A DNA stretch of 64,000 nt from the NCBI GenBank assembly GCA_944324455.1, contig CALUWJ010000005.1, positions 1 to 64,000 of the forward strand. Reading direction: 5' to 3'. Of this stretch, positions 61,789 through 64,000 are shown piece by piece. Under the pieces are notes generated by a model. The model made no database searches, was not told the DNA's origin, and worked only from the letters and a program-made list of their open reading frames with translations. The translations under genes were made by a program, and so were the position numbers. Origin of the DNA: Candidatus Gastranaerophilales bacterium (GTDB lineage Bacteria > Cyanobacteriota > Vampirovibrionia > Gastranaerophilales > Gastranaerophilaceae). Every line of letters begins with the position of its first letter. Within the stretch, counting starts at the first letter, position 1.

Positions 61789-63211
61789 TTTTAATTACCA
61801 CCTTTTCATTTAGGGCTTCATTATATGCCTTTTGAGCAATTTTTTGGGCTTCGTGGATATTATAGCTTCCATCTATCATGCAATCTGCTGCAGTAATAAT
61901 TGCTTCAACGCTATATTCATTGTAGTTAATTTTATTTAATAGTGCATATAATGATTTTAATCTGCTTTTTAATTCTTTTTCGTCTTTGGTGAACATTATT
62001 ATTGCGTATTCATCTTCGTAGTTTTTGTGAATTTGTTCATTTTTATTTATCGTACTGATTATTTTTTCTGATATTTTTGAATTTATAATATCAAGATTTT
62101 CTGTTGATAATTCGTCTTTCAACTGTTGAAAATTAACTACATCAACAATAACAAGAAATATGTGGTTGTTTTCTAAAAGCGCATTTTCAATTTTGTTAAA
62201 AAAATTTAATTCCGTTTTATTTAGAGAGTATTTTTTTTGAGAGCCTTTTTTTGTGTAAGAAAATTTATTAACATATCTTGCTATGAAGAATTTTTCTAAA
62301 ACATCTTTTAGAATTAAAATGTTTTCTTCATCTTGCCATTTTTCTTCTTCAAAAGAAAAAAAGCATACTTCTGCCATTTTTTTGTTTAAATGTTGAAAAT
62401 TAAGCTCTATTTTTGAATTAAATTCTTCAAGATTTACAACGGTTTTTGAATGAGGGGCGTAAGTTTTAAAAAGTGTATTATTTTTAGCTTTATATTTGTG
62501 TAGAATGCTATTTTGAAATATTGGACTTAAAATAATATCTCTAATATCTAAATATACTTTTTCTTCTTTTTTTTCAAACGAATGAACTGAAACAAGCCCC
62601 AAGTCGTATTTTAGCAGGGGATATAGAATGTTGAAAAAATTTTTTGCTATTTCTTCATCATCCAATGTGAAGTCATAAAGTTTTTTAAAGGCAAGTTTTA
62701 GTTCATCTTCATTGATTTTTTGAATTTCTTCTTGAATAATTTCTTCTTCTTCATTTGATGTTTCAATATCTTCCGTTTCATCAGTTTGAGTTTGAGAAGA
62801 TGATTGTTCTAAAATTTGATTTTTATATTCTTCAGTCAAAGGGTGGTCAATTATTGCTTTTTGGGCTAATTCAAGAAGAGAATTTATATTATCGCTTTTG
62901 GTCAAAAAATATTCATTAATATCATCTTGAAGATAGTATCTGGCATGTTTAACATCAAGAATACTATATACGATTACAGGAATTTTTGATATAGCAGGGT
63001 TTTCTTTAATGGATTTAACAAGTTTAAACCCTCCAATTAGAGGCATGATTGCATCTGTAATAATTAAATCAGGTGCAATATCAAAAATCATTTCGTATCC
63101 GATTCTTGCATTTTGAGCACTATACACTTCCCAATTATTTTTAGCAAGAATGGTTTTTAAAAGATTTAATTGGGTGCTGCTATCATCTATAATGATTACT
63201 TTTTTTATCAT
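61775..63211 (-). CDS. response receiver plus degenerate GGDEF-type protein
   Basis: 478 residues. The receiver (1-118) is intact: Asp9-Asp10, phosphoacceptor Asp53 in ITDAIMP, a Ser in VYSILD and Lys in LTKSD. A Glu/Gln-rich linker (about 140-180) leads to an unassigned middle domain and a GGDEF-like C terminus (about 345-465) with NYEDEYAIIMF in place of GGDEF. It is unlikely to make c-di-GMP. It is coupled to the tandem-CheW gene, so it probably acts in chemosensory signalling. Confidence 0.82.
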   Translation of the reverse strand: MIKKVIIIDDSSTQLNLLKTILAKNNWEVYSAQNARIGYEMIFDIAPDLIITDAIMPLIGGFKLVKSIKENPAISKIPVIVYSILDVKHARYYLQDDINEYFLTKSDNINSLLELAQKAIIDHPLTEEYKNQILEQSSSQTQTDETEDIETSNEEEEIIQEEIQKINEDELKLAFKKLYDFTLDDEEIAKNFFNILYPLLKYDLGLVSVHSFEKKEEKVYLDIRDIILSPIFQNSILHKYKAKNNTLFKTYAPHSKTVVNLEEFNSKIELNFQHLNKKMAEVCFFSFEEEKWQDEENILILKDVLEKFFIARYVNKFSYTKKGSQKKYSLNKTELNFFNKIENALLENNHIFLVIVDVVNFQQLKDELSTENLDIINSKISEKIISTINKNEQIHKNYEDEYAIIMFTKDEKELKSRLKSLYALLNKINYNEYSVEAIITAADCMIDGSYNIHEAQKIAQKAYNEALNEKVVIKNDRQ

Positions 63212-63276
63212 AGCTTAACTTATTTAATAAAATTATTTATAATAAAATTATACATTTTTTTATATAAAGGTGGAAT

Positions 63277-64000
63277 ATGTCAAAAGAAGTAAATAATAAT
63301 CAAAATAATAAAATTAATATCAATAGAGAACTTACAAGAAAGCAAATTTTTGACGGAGCAATGGTATTTATTGCTTTTTGCGTTAATTTTTATTTTGTAA
63401 AAGTATTGGGTTATGTTAGCTATGACTTGATTACTGTTTCAATAATAACTTTAATTATATTATTGTTTGCTTTTGAATATAGTAAAAATGCCGTTCAAAA
63501 TCCTATGAATAATATCATAATTGATTCTTTAGATGAAACCTTAACTTCAGTCAATTTAATTCAAGATAAAAATAATTCACAAAAAGAAAATAATATTTCC
63601 TCAAATGATAAAATAAAAAATGCAAAAGAATTAATCTTAAATCTTCAAAAATATTCTGATGAAATGGCAGAATTGACTGATAAAACCAGAGAAAAAACAA
63701 ATCAGTCAATTAGTTTTACGAATAATGAATATAGTGCAGTTAAGGCAAATATTGAAAAAATGTTTTCAATAAGACATAAAATTCAAACAATTGCAGAATT
63801 AATTTTAGAATTGTCTGATTTTGTGCAATCAATTTCATCTACGATTGGTCTTGTTGAAGATATAGCAGAGCAAACTAATCTTTTAGCACTAAATGCTGCA
63901 GTAGAAGCAGCTCGTGCCGGAGAACACGGCAAAGGTTTTGCTGTTGTTGCTTCTGAAATTAGAAAATTAGCAGATGAATCAAAACAAGCAACTACAAAGA
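63277..64000 (+). CDS. methyl-accepting chemotaxis protein (5' part; runs off the window)
   Basis: 241 complete codons are present and the frame is open to the end. The start has AAAGGTGG 4 bases before the ATG. Two close membrane helices (about 29-46 and 50-67) leave almost no periplasmic sensor. A cytosolic coiled coil then reaches the receptor tip, [20 protein letters not shown], then [18 protein letters not shown]. No HAMP domain is evident. The tip binds CheW/CheA, probably including the tandem CheW encoded next door. It may sense internal or membrane signals (inference). Confidence 0.93.
   Translation, partial: MSKEVNNNQNNKININRELTRKQIFDGAMVFIAFCVNFYFVKVLGYVSYDLITVSIITLIILLFAFEYSKNAVQNPMNNIIIDSLDETLTSVNLIQDKNNSQKENNISSNDKIKNAKELILNLQKYSDEMAELTDKTREKTNQSISFTNNEYSAVKANIEKMFSIRHKIQTIAELILELSDFVQSISSTIGLVEDIAEQTNLLALNAAVEAARAGEHGKGFAVVASEIRKLADESKQATTK

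Noticed and set aside
1-64000. tRNA, rRNA, prophage or insertion-sequence genes
   Set aside because: The gaps were scanned by eye and no cloverleaf, rRNA-like, transposase, integrase or phage structural sequence was seen; a tRNAscan-type search would be decisive.

Overview
The window is a 64 kb piece of an AT-rich bacterial chromosome (roughly 30 % G+C by eye). It encodes a two-membrane (Gram-negative type) anaerobe. Evidence for this is an RND tripartite pump with a TolC-type outer-membrane protein, a flagellar basal-body/export operon, type IV pilus-type PilM/N/O proteins, a class III prepilin leader, a sodium-pumping decarboxylase and CheW/MCP chemotaxis genes. Low G+C, flagella, glycogen synthesis (glgC) and the protein style together suggest a gut Vampirovibrionia/Melainabacteria lineage (Gastranaerophilales-like). 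That assignment is an inference and was not tested by a search. I saw no rRNA, tRNA, CRISPR array, insertion sequence or prophage.

Layout. 1-447: 3' end of an acidic repeat protein. 510-6432 (minus strand): a CooC-like ATPase, folD, alr, gcvT, gcvH and gcvPA, ending in a hairpin that also holds the ribosome site of a small Cys-rich gene. 6599-9413: glgC, an intergenic patch of palindromes, and a prepilin-like protein made of about nine 33-residue Cys-rich repeats. 9528-12587: XRE regulator, OmpR-type regulator, CtpA protease, nitroreductase. 12614-14928 (minus): PilO-like and fused PilM-PilN proteins. 15046-22481: rlmB, a primary-type sigma factor, an HExxH protein, a GlcD-type oxidase, a MATE exporter, a regulator with four winged-helix domains and a small secreted protein. 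22599-29570: second XRE regulator, a GC-rich noncoding patch, then the RND operon. 29567-34297: tandem WYL-type regulators, S1-domain protein, MnmC-like methyltransferase, NarL-type regulator. 34424-43144: speE-aroA, then mostly unknown genes, including a soluble FlhA cytoplasmic-domain paralogue, a tail-anchored DUF4145-like protein and a degenerate receiver/GGDEF protein. 43289-48849: a frameshifted GT39-type membrane glycosyltransferase and the birA-oadG-oadA-oadB operon. 49051-55662: lytic transglycosylase, fliE, fliF, a divergent gene in the fliG position, fliH, flhA. 55664-58824 (minus): rluD, lspA and secreted proteins. 58855-64000: Maf-type glycosyltransferase, tandem CheW, receiver/GGDEF protein and the start of a chemoreceptor.

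How the genes fit together. One-carbon metabolism (glycine cleavage plus FolD) forms one operon, although gcvPB is not here. Biotin ligase is translationally coupled to the biotin-dependent sodium-pump decarboxylase. Motility genes (flagellar operon, Maf, CheW, MCP) fill the right third.

The most unusual items are the stand-alone FlhA cytoplasmic-domain protein, the four-winged-helix regulator, the Cys-repeat prepilin, a recurrent leaderless promoter layout at operon heads, and a T8 frameshift in the glycosyltransferase.
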